Source: JAGSPQ01 sp038206395 (GTDB taxonomy: Bacteria; Myxococcota; Myxococcia; Myxococcales; Myxococcaceae). From it: a stretch of 64,000 nt of DNA. Positions 19,664-27,930 of the stretch are shown piece by piece. The DNA is taken from the NCBI GenBank assembly GCA_038206395.1, contig JBBRAX010000013.1, forward strand, positions 57,477-121,476, read 5' to 3'. The position numbers were made by a program, and so were the translations under genes. Position 1 is the stretch's first letter. Every line of letters begins with the position of its first letter. A model generated the notes under the pieces. That model was not told the origin of the DNA, did not search any database, and saw nothing but the letters and a program-made list of their open reading frames with translations.

Positions 19664-19921
19664 ATGGAGTTCGGAAAAAAGTACACCGTGTTTTCGGTTC
19701 GCAAGGCCGACAGCAGCGGGGCAGCGGTGTGGATTCGCGCCGGGTACGCGTGGGCCAATCGAGATGGCTCGGCCAACGTGACGCTCGACGTGCTCCCCAT
19801 CGACGGAAAGCTTCACATCCGGGAAGCAGGAGAACGGCGGGAGTACGCCGGCTCGACGAACGAGAAGGCGGAAGAGCAGCTCGAGGCGCAGACAGATTCA
19901 CAATTCATGGGGGGACACTGA
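19664..19921 (+). CDS. Small hypothetical protein, 85 residues
   Basis: A soluble protein without a signal peptide or membrane helix. It begins MEFGKKYTVFSVRKADSSG and has an alternating strand pattern (AVWIRAGYAWANRDGSANVT, LDVLPIDGKLHIREAGERRE), then an acidic Gln/Glu-rich tail. A GAGGA ribosome site lies 8-9 bases before the ATG, which supports the start. The stop is one base short of the ATG of the ComEA-like gene, so the two are one operon. The beta-rich middle resembles small DNA-uptake or single-strand-binding companions only in a general way; the function is unknown. Confidence 0.65.
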   Translation: MEFGKKYTVFSVRKADSSGAAVWIRAGYAWANRDGSANVTLDVLPIDGKLHIREAGERREYAGSTNEKAEEQLEAQTDSQFMGGH

Positions 19922-19922
19922 A

Positions 19923-20303
19923 ATGAAACAGGCAATGACGATGGTGGCGGTGGCGGCGGTTGTTTTTCTGGGGCTCGGCAACGCGGAGGCGGCTCCACGA
20001 AAGCCGGCGAAGCAGGTGTCGGGAGTCATCAACCTGAATCAGGCGACGGCGGCGCAGCTCGACCTGCTGCCCGGCGTGGGGGCGAAGGCAGCGGCTCGGA
20101 TCATCGAGTTCCGCAAGAAGACGCCCTTCACCCGCCCGGAGGAAATCGTGCAGGTGAAGGGGTTCGGCAAGAAGAAGTACGACCGTCTCAAGCCGCACCT
20201 CGCGGTCGCGGGCCCAACCACCCTGCGAACCCTGCAGGCGGCCGCGATGGCGAGTGAAGGTCCGACCGAACAAGGTCGCGCAGGCCCGCCCGCGAAGAGG
20301 TAG
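19923..20303 (+). CDS. ComEA-like exported helix-hairpin-helix DNA-binding protein
   Basis: 126 residues. The signal peptide is MKQAMTMVAVAAVVFLGLGNAEA. Two helix-hairpin-helix motifs follow at about 40-100: INLNQATAAQLDLLPGVGAK and PEEIVQVKGFGKKKYDRLKP, the classic ComEA pattern (INLN-A-x-x-x-L-x-x-LPGVG). ComEA binds double-stranded DNA in the periplasm during uptake. The tail is Ala/Gly/Pro-rich and unassigned. It is transcribed with the small protein just upstream. No other competence gene is in the window, so a different DNA-binding job outside the cytoplasm is possible. The 253 bases after it up to 20557 hold no confident gene. Confidence 0.85.
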   Translation: MKQAMTMVAVAAVVFLGLGNAEAAPRKPAKQVSGVINLNQATAAQLDLLPGVGAKAAARIIEFRKKTPFTRPEEIVQVKGFGKKKYDRLKPHLAVAGPTTLRTLQAAAMASEGPTEQGRAGPPAKR

Positions 20304-20556
20304 CGGGCGGAGGAAACGAGCCTCCGGCCCTGGTGCCGGGGGCTCGGTTCATCCACAGAGATGTACTGAGCCCCGCCATCTGCGCGATCAGGTGGTTACG
20401 CAGTGACCAAACCTGTTCGGCGCTCGTCTGGCGATCTCTGAAGGCCACCTTGGGCAGCACGTCGTCCAGGTGGGCAGAGGCCTCGTGCGCCCTCCGAGTC
20501 CCGGAGGCTGCCCGAACGCGGTTGCGGGCGACCAACACTATAGTGCGCAGCCGCGG

Positions 20557-23500
20557 ATGGAACCCTGCCCTTCGAGCGCCGACCTGGCCGACTTCACCGC
20601 CGCGCGGCTCGATCCGCGCCGGCTGGTGCAGGTCGCGCAGCACCTCGTCGGCTGTGAGAAGTGTCGCGCGCTCGCGTTCAACGCCGAGGCGCTCGCGGCG
20701 ATCGAGGCGGTCGCGGACACCGCGCCGGGAGACAGTGGCAAGGCCTCGGGGGGAGAGCTGTCCGTCACTGAAGAAGCACCCGGCCGCTACCGGCTGATCC
20801 GCGAGCTGGGTCGCGGCGGGCAAGCGAAGGTCTTCGTCGCGTTCGATCACCACCTGGGCCGCGAAGTCGCGATGAAGGTGCCGCACCTGCCGCTGAACAG
20901 CCCGCCGACGCTGCAGGGGCAGACGGTGCTCCGCTTCTTGCGCGAGGCGCGCATCACTGCCCGGCTCGACCACCCGAACATCGTGCCGATTCACGAGATC
21001 GGCCGGCGGCTCGACGGCACGTACTACTGCACCCAACGGCTGATCCGCCCGTCGCAGGAAGCCAAGCGGGTACGCACCCTTCGCGCCGCGCTGTCCGACG
21101 CACAGACCCCAGCCAGCCGCCTGCTTCTGCTGCCCAACTTCGTCGCCGTCTGCAACGCGGTCGCGCACGCCCACTCGCGTGGCGTCCTCCACCGCGACCT
21201 CAAGCCCGACAACGTGGTCATCGGTGCGCTCGGCGAGACGGTCGTCCTCGACTGGGGTCTGGGCCGGATCCAGGGCGACACGTCGGAAGGCGGCGTCCCC
21301 AACCCGCAACTCGACGACGGCGTGGTGAGCCTCGTTGGCCACGTGATGGGCACGCCGTCGTACATGAGCCCGGAGCAGGCGCTGGGCGCCCACGACCGCG
21401 TCAGCGAGCGCAGCGACATCTGGAGCCTCGGCGCGATGCTCTACGAGATCCTCACCGGCTCCCCGCCCTTCCTCGGAGCGACCGCGCAACAGGTCGTCAC
21501 CCGGGTGAAGACCGAGCCGGTCACGCCAGTGTTGACGCAGACGCCGGATGCTCCGCGAGCGCTCGCCGCGGTCGCGATGCAGGCGCTCGAGCGGGACCCC
21601 GCGCGCCGGTACGCATCGGCCGAGGCGCTCGCCAGCGACGTGTCGGCGTGGCTCGCCAACCTGCCGGTGCACGCCTACCGGTACTCGCTGCTCGAGCAGG
21701 TGCGCCTGTTCGCCGCGCGCCACAAGACAGCCACTGGCGTTGGGCTGATCGCGCTGGTGCTGCTGGGCCTGTCGTCGGCCTTCGTCCTCCACAGCTATGG
21801 GCAAGCCAAGTCGTGGCTCGCCGAGGTCTTCGTCGCTCGCGCGCGGTACGCCGAAGAGAACCTGCAGTGGGATGCGGCCGCCGCCTACTACGCCGCCGCC
21901 CGCGCGCAGGAAGACCGGGCCGACGCGCGGCTGGGCGCGATGCTCGCGGCGAACCGGGCCGAGGTCCACGTGCGGCGGCTGCGGGGACACAGCGGGTCGG
22001 TGCTCGGGCTGGCGCGCTCTCCGGACGGGCTCACGTTGGCGTCGGCGTCTTTCGATCGCACCGCGCGGCTGTGGGACGTGAAGACGGGCGAGACGAAGCG
22101 CATCCTCACTGGCCATCAGCGACCGGTGACCTCGGTCACGTTCTCTCCCGACGGGCGCTGGCTGGTGACGACCTCGGAAGACGGCACGGCGCGGCGGTGG
22201 GACCTGGAGGCCGGCACGCCGGGCGAGGTCCTCGTCGCCAGCAAGGGGTCCTTCAACGCGGCTGCGTTCAACTTCGATGGCAGCCAGTTGGTCCTGGGCG
22301 GGGAAGACCGGTCGGTCTGGCTCGTGTCGCTTGGCGACCGCGCGATCCATCGCACCCCACCCGCGGACGCCGGCATCGACGCTCTCGGTGGGCCGGTCTA
22401 CGGGGTCGGCTTCACGCCTGATGGGCAGAAGATCGTCTCGGTCGGCTGGGACAGGAAGACCCGATTCTGGTCGGCCGATGGCCGCTTCACGCTCCTGTTC
22501 AAGCGCAAGGACCACAAAGACGCGGTGCTCTCGGTGCGGTTTTCCCCCAATGGGAAAGAGATGGCCACCGGATCTCGCGACGGCACGGTGCTTCTCTACG
22601 AGCTCGCTCGGCTCGAGAACAAAGACGACCTTCCACGCGACGGCAGCCAGAGAGAGGACGGCGGAGCGACGAACGACGACTACCTGCCCGTGCCGCTGGT
22701 CGGTCATGAGCAGAAAGTCTACTCGGTGGATTTCTCCCCGAGCAGCCAGCTGCTCGCCTCGGGAGGAACCGACAAGGCCACGCGGCTCTGGTTTGCGGGC
22801 GCGAATCCGCGCGTCAAAGGCGGGCCAAACTGGCGGGCGCTGGTGAGCGCGTCGTACCGGGGCGAGAAAGAGATCAACGCGGTCGTGTTCACCGACGACA
22901 GGCAGATCGCCTCGGCGGGTGAGGAAGGCGACATCTTCCTGCGCACCTTCGAGGCGAGCTTCCCCGAGGATTCAGCGCTGCGCCTGGACTCGCTCATAAC
23001 GTTGCCGGCGACGGGCCAGCTGGTCACGCCGTTCGCGCGGGGCTACGAGGTACGGCCGCTCGCGAGCTTCGATCCCGCGCTGGCCACCCAGCATGCGCTG
23101 AAGGCCCCGGGGGTTGCGATGAGCGCGCTGTCCGTCAGCCCTGACCAGAAGCAACTGCTGGGCGTGTGCCTCGTGAACCGGTTGTGCTGGCAGGACCTCG
23201 AGCACCACACGGACCTCGAGCAGTTCGAGTTTCCTGCTGACGTCGAGCTCACCTCGACCCACTTTTCGGCCGACGGAAAGTGGGCCGTCGTCTCGATGGT
23301 CAACGGGCCAGTGGCCATCTTCGACGCGCAGACCCGCAAGCAGGTGAACGCGCTACCGCTCGGGCCGACCGGGGTCTTCTCCGTGGTGTTCTCGCCCGAC
23401 AGCGCGCTGCTGGCGACCGCCAGCTACGACAGGCAGATCCGCTTCTGGAACACGACGACCTGGCAGCAGGTGCGTTCGCTCGAAGGCCACGAGCACGGAG

Positions 23501-23913
23501 TCCGGCGGGTCGTGTTTTCACCGGACGGAAAGCTGCTCGCGTCGGCGAGCTGGGATCGCAGGGTCGGCATCTGGGACGTGGCGACGGGCCGGAACCTCGC
23601 GATGCTCCGCGGGCACCTCGAGCAGGCCTCCGCGGTGGCGTTCTCCCCCGACGGAAAGATGCTCGCCTCGGGCGGCTGGGACGGAATGCTGCGGCTGTGG
23701 AGCGTCGAGTCGCAACAAGAGCTCGCCCGCTTCTTCAGCGACGAAGGCCGCGTCTGGTCGATCGCCTTTTCGCCCGACGGGAAGAGCCTGTTCTACGGCG
23801 GCATGCTGCCGCACCGGCTCGAGTTCAAGCCGCTCGCCTCGGCGCACGAGTCGCTCGCGACCGCGCTCAAGGCCGGCGCCTACCGGCTCGAAGGCCCGAA
23901 CCTCGTGCGCTGA
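20557..23913 (+). CDS. Ser/Thr protein kinase fused to a WD40 propeller
   Basis: 1118 residues from the ATG at 20557. A short N-terminal segment has HLVGCEKCR, like the H-x3-C-x2-C zinc site of anti-sigma and kinase leader domains. The kinase domain at about 78-370 has GRGGQAKVF, Lys 107, HRDLKPDN (212-219) and SPEQA; the usual DFG is replaced by DWG (232-234), a change seen in other active bacterial WD40 kinases. A membrane helix lies near 397-415. From about 470 to 1100 there are some 12-14 WD40 blades (patterns such as LTGHQRPVTSVTFSPDGRWL, LASASWDRRVGIWDV), probably two propellers, on the far side of the membrane if the helix is a true span. It likely senses or scaffolds through the propeller. 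It stands alone. Confidence 0.92.
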   Translation: MEPCPSSADLADFTAARLDPRRLVQVAQHLVGCEKCRALAFNAEALAAIEAVADTAPGDSGKASGGELSVTEEAPGRYRLIRELGRGGQAKVFVAFDHHLGREVAMKVPHLPLNSPPTLQGQTVLRFLREARITARLDHPNIVPIHEIGRRLDGTYYCTQRLIRPSQEAKRVRTLRAALSDAQTPASRLLLLPNFVAVCNAVAHAHSRGVLHRDLKPDNVVIGALGETVVLDWGLGRIQGDTSEGGVPNPQLDDGVVSLVGHVMGTPSYMSPEQALGAHDRVSERSDIWSLGAMLYEILTGSPPFLGATAQQVVTRVKTEPVTPVLTQTPDAPRALAAVAMQALERDPARRYASAEALASDVSAWLANLPVHAYRYSLLEQVRLFAARHKTATGVGLIALVLLGLSSAFVLHSYGQAKSWLAEVFVARARYAEENLQWDAAAAYYAAARAQEDRADARLGAMLAANRAEVHVRRLRGHSGSVLGLARSPDGLTLASASFDRTARLWDVKTGETKRILTGHQRPVTSVTFSPDGRWLVTTSEDGTARRWDLEAGTPGEVLVASKGSFNAAAFNFDGSQLVLGGEDRSVWLVSLGDRAIHRTPPADAGIDALGGPVYGVGFTPDGQKIVSVGWDRKTRFWSADGRFTLLFKRKDHKDAVLSVRFSPNGKEMATGSRDGTVLLYELARLENKDDLPRDGSQREDGGATNDDYLPVPLVGHEQKVYSVDFSPSSQLLASGGTDKATRLWFAGANPRVKGGPNWRALVSASYRGEKEINAVVFTDDRQIASAGEEGDIFLRTFEASFPEDSALRLDSLITLPATGQLVTPFARGYEVRPLASFDPALATQHALKAPGVAMSALSVSPDQKQLLGVCLVNRLCWQDLEHHTDLEQFEFPADVELTSTHFSADGKWAVVSMVNGPVAIFDAQTRKQVNALPLGPTGVFSVVFSPDSALLATASYDRQIRFWNTTTWQQVRSLEGHEHGVRRVVFSPDGKLLASASWDRRVGIWDVATGRNLAMLRGHLEQASAVAFSPDGKMLASGGWDGMLRLWSVESQQELARFFSDEGRVWSIAFSPDGKSLFYGGMLPHRLEFKPLASAHESLATALKAGAYRLEGPNLVR

Positions 23914-24512
23914 AGAGGACGCGGGCGGAAGAGCGCGCCTCGAGGCCCTCGAAGAGCCGCCGCAGCCGCTTCAGCACAGCCTCCAGTTCCGCCGCTCCAC
24001 GGCGCGCAACAGCTTCGCGTCCTTCACCACCACCGGGCGCCCACGCGAAGTCACTCGAGGCCCAGGCGAAGACGACCCGCTTCGAGTCCGACTTCTACAA
24101 GCTGGGCGACGCGGCCCTGGGCTCGATCCTCGGGTTCGTGCTCACCAGCGACTGACCCCTTCAGCTGGGACGGCTCAAATTGGTTTGCACCGAAAACCCG
24201 ATGGCGGGGTCTGGATAGCAGACCGCCATGCGCCCTCTCCTCAACCAAACCCTGCTCGCGTGCCGCCGGTCACGCTGCTTGGAACGATCTCGATGAACGC
24301 GTGGAGTGCTGCGCTTCGCCACCTTCGGGTCGGCGCCCGTCTCTCGCCCGCTCAGCGGCAGTGGCGCTGCCAGCTACAAACTGCGCCTGCTCCCCGGACG
24401 CTACGACGTCGGGCTCGAGAACAGCTCCGACTGTGGCGTGGGCGGTGCCCTGCCTTGCCGCCTTGACCTCCGCGGCCGGCACGACGCCGGGCCCTTCGTG
24501 ACGAGAGAACCC
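23914..24512 (+). other. Intergenic stretch with two gene-tail fragments
   Basis: No complete gene. Ending at 24155 the plus strand reads SLEAQAKTTRFESDFYKLG and AALGSILGFVLTSD before a stop, which looks like a true C-terminus with no start. At about 24360-24490 another frame gives SYKLRLLPGRYDVGLENSSD and a Cys, like the final strand pair of a carboxypeptidase-regulatory-type surface protein. Both are probably leftovers of deleted genes. The remainder shows nothing. Confidence 0.4.
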
Positions 24513-26432
24513 ATGAACCAATCGATGATGCGAAGCGCTGCCCTGGTGGGATTGCTGGTGCTGGCGAGCGGCTGCGGCGGGCCCTCCGCGCCGTGGTGCG
24601 GACCCGAGACATGCAATGGCTGCTGCAACGGTGAGATCTGCGAAGGGGGAACCGAGCCGTCGGCGTGTGGTACCGCTGGCGCGGCGTGCCTGAACTGCGC
24701 GACCTGCTCGGCCGGAACCTGCGGCGCCGGTGGAGGAGCCGGTGGTGGCAGCGGCGTCGGCGGTGGCGCGGGCGGAGGCGGCGGGCTGGTGTGCGCGGCG
24801 CCGCTGATCGCCTGCGGCACCGCCTGCGTGGATCCCCGGAGCGATGCCAACCACTGCGGCAGCTGCGCGACCGTCTGCACCTCGGGCTGCTCCGCGGGGC
24901 AGTGCTCGATTCTGCCGGCCGACTGCACCGAGCAGCCCTGCCCCTCGCTCGGCTACTACTGCGATCTGTCCAGCAACCAGTGCAAGGCCGGCTGCGTGCT
25001 CGACACCCAGTGCTCGGGCCCGCTCAACACCTGCGACACCACGTCCCGCACCTGCGGGTGCAAGGCAGGCAGCTGCGGCGCCTCGAGCTACTGCACGGCC
25101 GCGCGCGCCTGCGCTGCGGGCTGCGAGCAGAACAGCCAGTGCAGCGGCCAGAACAACACCTGCCACCTGCCGAGCCACACCTGCGTCTGCAGCGCCAACA
25201 GCTGTCCGGCGGGCAACTTCTGCGGCTCGGACGGAGCCTGCAAAGTCGGCTGCGGCTCGAACGCCCAGTGCGCTGGCCCGAACGAGAACACCTGCAACCT
25301 CGTCACCCACGCCTGCGAGTGCAACCCCGGCTTCCACAAGTGCGGCGGCGTCTGCGTCTCGAACACCTCGATCAACTCGTGCGGCGCCAGCTGCACCCCT
25401 TGCGCCGCGCCTCCCGCGCACGCGACCACCACGTGCACCGCCAGCGCCTGCAGCTTCGAGTGTGCACCGAGCCACTTCCGCGTCGGCGCCTCGTGCTACC
25501 CGAAGCAGGCCCTCGCCGCGACCTTCGACGTCGGCAACGAGATCACCTGCTCCGTGAACGAGCTCAGCGGGCTCACCCAGTGCAACACGTTCATCCAGAG
25601 CGGCACACCGGACCTCGTGTACCTGGCCGCCAGCTACGACATCCTCTGCGCCCTCTCGAGCACCGGCACCGTCTACTGCGCCGGCAGATCCAACTACAAC
25701 GGAGACCTCGGCGTCGGCCTCACCCCTTCGTACTCCCCCACCTTCCTGCCGCTGCCGAACCTGCCGACGAACGTCGTGAAGATCGGCCACAACGACAGCC
25801 GCGGGTTTGCCCTCACGGCCACGGGAGACGTCTGGCGCTGGGGCGACGGCTGGCAGACCAACACCGGCTCGAACCCCTGGGCCATCAACCCCTCGCCTAC
25901 GCCGTCGATGTTCCGCTCGGGCGTGAAGGACATGTCGGTGGCCAGGGACTACCTCTGCGTCATCACCACCAGCTCGCCCGATCAGATCGCCTGCTCGGGC
26001 GGCTACAGCGGGAGCAACGGCTCGTACTCGACCAAGTACGTCAACGCCCCCAGCGGCGCCGTGCTCGAGAAGGTCTCCTACGCGGCGGATCACGGCTGCG
26101 CGATCGACTCGCTCGGAGCCGTCTACTGCTGGGGAAGGGCGTCGGGCGGCAAACTCGGCTACTCCACCACCTCGATCGCCGACCAGCCGCTCACCGCGGT
26201 GCCCAACTTCCCGCCCCCCGGAACGAAGGCGATCGCCGTCGCGGTCACCAGCTACCAGAACTCGTGCGCGCTGCTCGACACCGGCAAGCTCTACTGCTGG
26301 GGCCAGCTGGGCACCGCGAACGTGGCGACCCCCACCCCAACCGCGGTGCGGCCGACGTTCACCTTCACGAACCTGGCCGCCAACTGGCAGCGGATCTGCC
26401 CTTCAGGCGCGACCGGGTGCTTCAGGCCGTAG
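24513..26432 (+). CDS. Cys-rich lipoprotein with RCC1-like repeats
   Basis: 639 residues. The ATG at 24513 has GAGAG 5-8 bases upstream and yields a signal peptide ending LVLASGC (lipobox). A Cys-rich stretch then a Gly-rich linker (about residues 75-92) lead to a series of about 35-residue Cys-rich units resembling EGF or Dickkopf-like repeats (SGPLNTCDTTSRTCGCKAGS and similar) to about residue 320. The C-terminal third has RCC1/BNR-like blades (DILCALSSTGTVYCAGRSN, FALTATGDVWRWGDGW, GCAIDSLGAVYCWGRASG, CALLDTGKLYCWGQLG). A secreted binding protein is inferred. An upstream in-frame extension exists but lies in decayed DNA, so it was not used. Confidence 0.8.
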   Translation: MNQSMMRSAALVGLLVLASGCGGPSAPWCGPETCNGCCNGEICEGGTEPSACGTAGAACLNCATCSAGTCGAGGGAGGGSGVGGGAGGGGGLVCAAPLIACGTACVDPRSDANHCGSCATVCTSGCSAGQCSILPADCTEQPCPSLGYYCDLSSNQCKAGCVLDTQCSGPLNTCDTTSRTCGCKAGSCGASSYCTAARACAAGCEQNSQCSGQNNTCHLPSHTCVCSANSCPAGNFCGSDGACKVGCGSNAQCAGPNENTCNLVTHACECNPGFHKCGGVCVSNTSINSCGASCTPCAAPPAHATTTCTASACSFECAPSHFRVGASCYPKQALAATFDVGNEITCSVNELSGLTQCNTFIQSGTPDLVYLAASYDILCALSSTGTVYCAGRSNYNGDLGVGLTPSYSPTFLPLPNLPTNVVKIGHNDSRGFALTATGDVWRWGDGWQTNTGSNPWAINPSPTPSMFRSGVKDMSVARDYLCVITTSSPDQIACSGGYSGSNGSYSTKYVNAPSGAVLEKVSYAADHGCAIDSLGAVYCWGRASGGKLGYSTTSIADQPLTAVPNFPPPGTKAIAVAVTSYQNSCALLDTGKLYCWGQLGTANVATPTPTAVRPTFTFTNLAANWQRICPSGATGCFRP

Positions 26433-26461
26433 CCTTCAGGCGCTGAAGCCGGGGAGGATCG

Positions 26462-26575
26462 CTAGAGCATCCCAGGCCGGTGCGCTCCGACAAGGTCGCG
26501 GCGAGCTTCTCGAGGCGGGTGCCCGAGCCCCAGATGATCACCGAAGCGACCAGGAACAGCACGGCGTTGAGCCAC
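26462..26575 (-). pseudogene. Fragment of a sodium/calcium exchanger-type membrane protein
   Basis: On the minus strand LNAVLFLVASVIIWGSGT is followed by RLEKLAATLSERTGLG, the pattern of one helix and following loop in CaCA-type (YrbG/CaxA-like) cation antiporters. After TGLG the reading dissolves near 26462, and there is no signal of the remaining helices. The fragment has no start and is taken as a relic of a deleted transporter gene. Confidence 0.4.
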
Positions 26576-26650
26576 GGAGGCGTTCACCGGCATGCTGCTG
26601 CTGGCCACCACCATCACCGCCGTGGTGATCCTCAAGAACCTCGTGTAGAG
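26576..26650 (+). pseudogene. C-terminal membrane-helix fragment
   Basis: The plus strand reads EAFTGMLLLATTITAVVILK and NLV before a TAG, which looks like the last helix of a membrane protein such as a drug/metabolite transporter. There is no upstream continuation. It abuts the opposite-strand exchanger fragment, so a junction near 26575 is likely. Confidence 0.25.
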
Positions 26651-26708
26651 GCCGGCGTAGGGAGTCAGGATCGCATTGAAGCTAGAGGCCTCGCCGACGA
26701 AGTGAAGA

Positions 26709-26960
26709 TTGGGACTGAAATCGGGTTGGCGTCCGGCCAACAAGCTGTACATGGTGGTCGACATCTTCAGCCGTCGCATCGTCGGCTGGGACGTGCACGA
26801 CGAAGAGTCTTCTGACTTGCCCTTCGAAACCATCGAAGCTGCTCGCGCCTGGCCAAGCGCGCACACCTCTACGCGCTCGCGCAGTCGGAACCCAAACCGC
26901 TGGAAGGCGGCCATGCGCCTCGAGGCGGGCGCTGGATTCGTGGAGTTCAGCGGGGCGCAG
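26709..26960 (+). pseudogene. Remnant of an IS3-family transposase (rve integrase core)
   Basis: KLYMVVDIFSRRIVGWDVHD matches the start of the catalytic core of IS3-type transposases (YL-x-x-V-x-D-x-FSR-x-IVGW), including the second-position catalytic Asp. The reading then shifts frame: one frame supplies HLYALAQS and another NPNRWKAAMR, which together match the later part (LY-x-x-A-x-x-x-x-PxRW). No full transposase, orfA or terminal inverted repeats were seen. It is a dead insertion-sequence scrap and helps explain the gene debris around it. The window 26433-27052 holds no intact gene. Confidence 0.55.
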
Positions 26961-27052
26961 TTGCTGGATCGCCCCTGCGCGCGGCGTGCACGAATGAATC
27001 CCCGCGATCAGTGAGACGGACCCACAGGACGAGCTCCGCTATCCTCGTCGCC

Positions 27053-27925
27053 GTGACCGAGTTCGAGCGAATCGACATCTTCACCTCGCTGCTTCCACAC
27101 CCTCGCGCACCGCACGGCCCAGGAGACGACTGCGCCGTGCTGCCGCCTTCGCGCGCCCCGACGTGCGTGACCACCGACGCGGTGGTCGAGAACATCCACT
27201 TCACCCGCCCCGCGTTCAGCCTCGCGGACATCGGCCACAAGGCGTTGGCGGTGAACCTGTCTGACCTCGCCGCAATGGGAGCCAAGCCCACGTGGTGGCT
27301 CTGCGCCCTCGGCCTGCCGAAGACCTTCACCGCCAATGACCTGCGCGCGCTCGCGACGGGCCTGCGGCCGCTGGCGGTCGAGCACGGCCTGCAGCTGCTG
27401 GGCGGAAACGTGACCGCTTCGCCCGTGCTCACCCTCACGCTGACGCTCGCCGGAGAAGCGAAGCGCCCGCTGCTGCGCTCGAAAGCAAAACCAGGACAGC
27501 TGCTCTACGTGACAGGGACGCTGGGCGGCGCCGCTGCGGGGCTCCACCTGCCGAAGCTCCGCGCGATGCAGCGTCGGCCCACGCCCCAGGTGAAGCTCGG
27601 GCTCCAGGCCGCGCGAAGAAACGCGTCGGCCGCGATCGACATCTCTGACGGCCTGCTCGCCGACCTCGGCCACCTCTGCACCGCGTCAGGCGTCCGCGCG
27701 AACCTCGCTTCCGCCGCGCTGCCGATTCACCCCTTGATTCAAAAGCATCCGCGCGGCCTCGACTGGGCGCTGAACGGCGGAGAGGACTACCAGCTGCTCG
27801 TCAGCTCCGGCCGCGACTTAGGCGCCGGGTTCACCTGCATCGGCGAGGTCCTCGAGGGCACCGGCGTGACCCTCGACGGCTGCGACGTCGCCTCGAAGGG
27901 CTTTGATCATTTCAGAACCCGCTAG
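27053..27925 (+). CDS. thiL: Thiamine-monophosphate kinase
   Basis: 290 residues. ThiL phosphorylates thiamine monophosphate to thiamine diphosphate with ATP in the cytosol. Motifs: GPGDDCAVL (metal-binding Asp pair), TTDAVVENIHF, LAVNLSDLAAMGA, GLQLLGGNVTAS, SAAIDISDGLLADLGH and WALNGGEDYQLLV, in the family's order. The length is slightly short of the usual 310-330. GTG 27053 was chosen because EFERIDIF follows, the usual N-terminus; a further in-frame ATG at 27011 lies in scar DNA. It converges with the channel gene, whose stop is 5 bases away. No other thiamine genes are near. Confidence 0.93.
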   Translation: MTEFERIDIFTSLLPHPRAPHGPGDDCAVLPPSRAPTCVTTDAVVENIHFTRPAFSLADIGHKALAVNLSDLAAMGAKPTWWLCALGLPKTFTANDLRALATGLRPLAVEHGLQLLGGNVTASPVLTLTLTLAGEAKRPLLRSKAKPGQLLYVTGTLGGAAAGLHLPKLRAMQRRPTPQVKLGLQAARRNASAAIDISDGLLADLGHLCTASGVRANLASAALPIHPLIQKHPRGLDWALNGGEDYQLLVSSGRDLGAGFTCIGEVLEGTGVTLDGCDVASKGFDHFRTR

Positions 27926-27930
27926 CTGGG

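Noticed and set aside
20188..22707. Long minus-strand frame over the WD40 kinase, with a short stretch near 20310-20500 that faintly resembles a transposase C-terminus
   Set aside because: The bulk is a shadow of the kinase; the transposase-like piece is too short and weak to call.
24270..26093. Ala/Gly-rich minus-strand frame over the RCC1 lipoprotein
   Set aside because: It has no motifs or signal and mirrors the Cys codons of the real gene.
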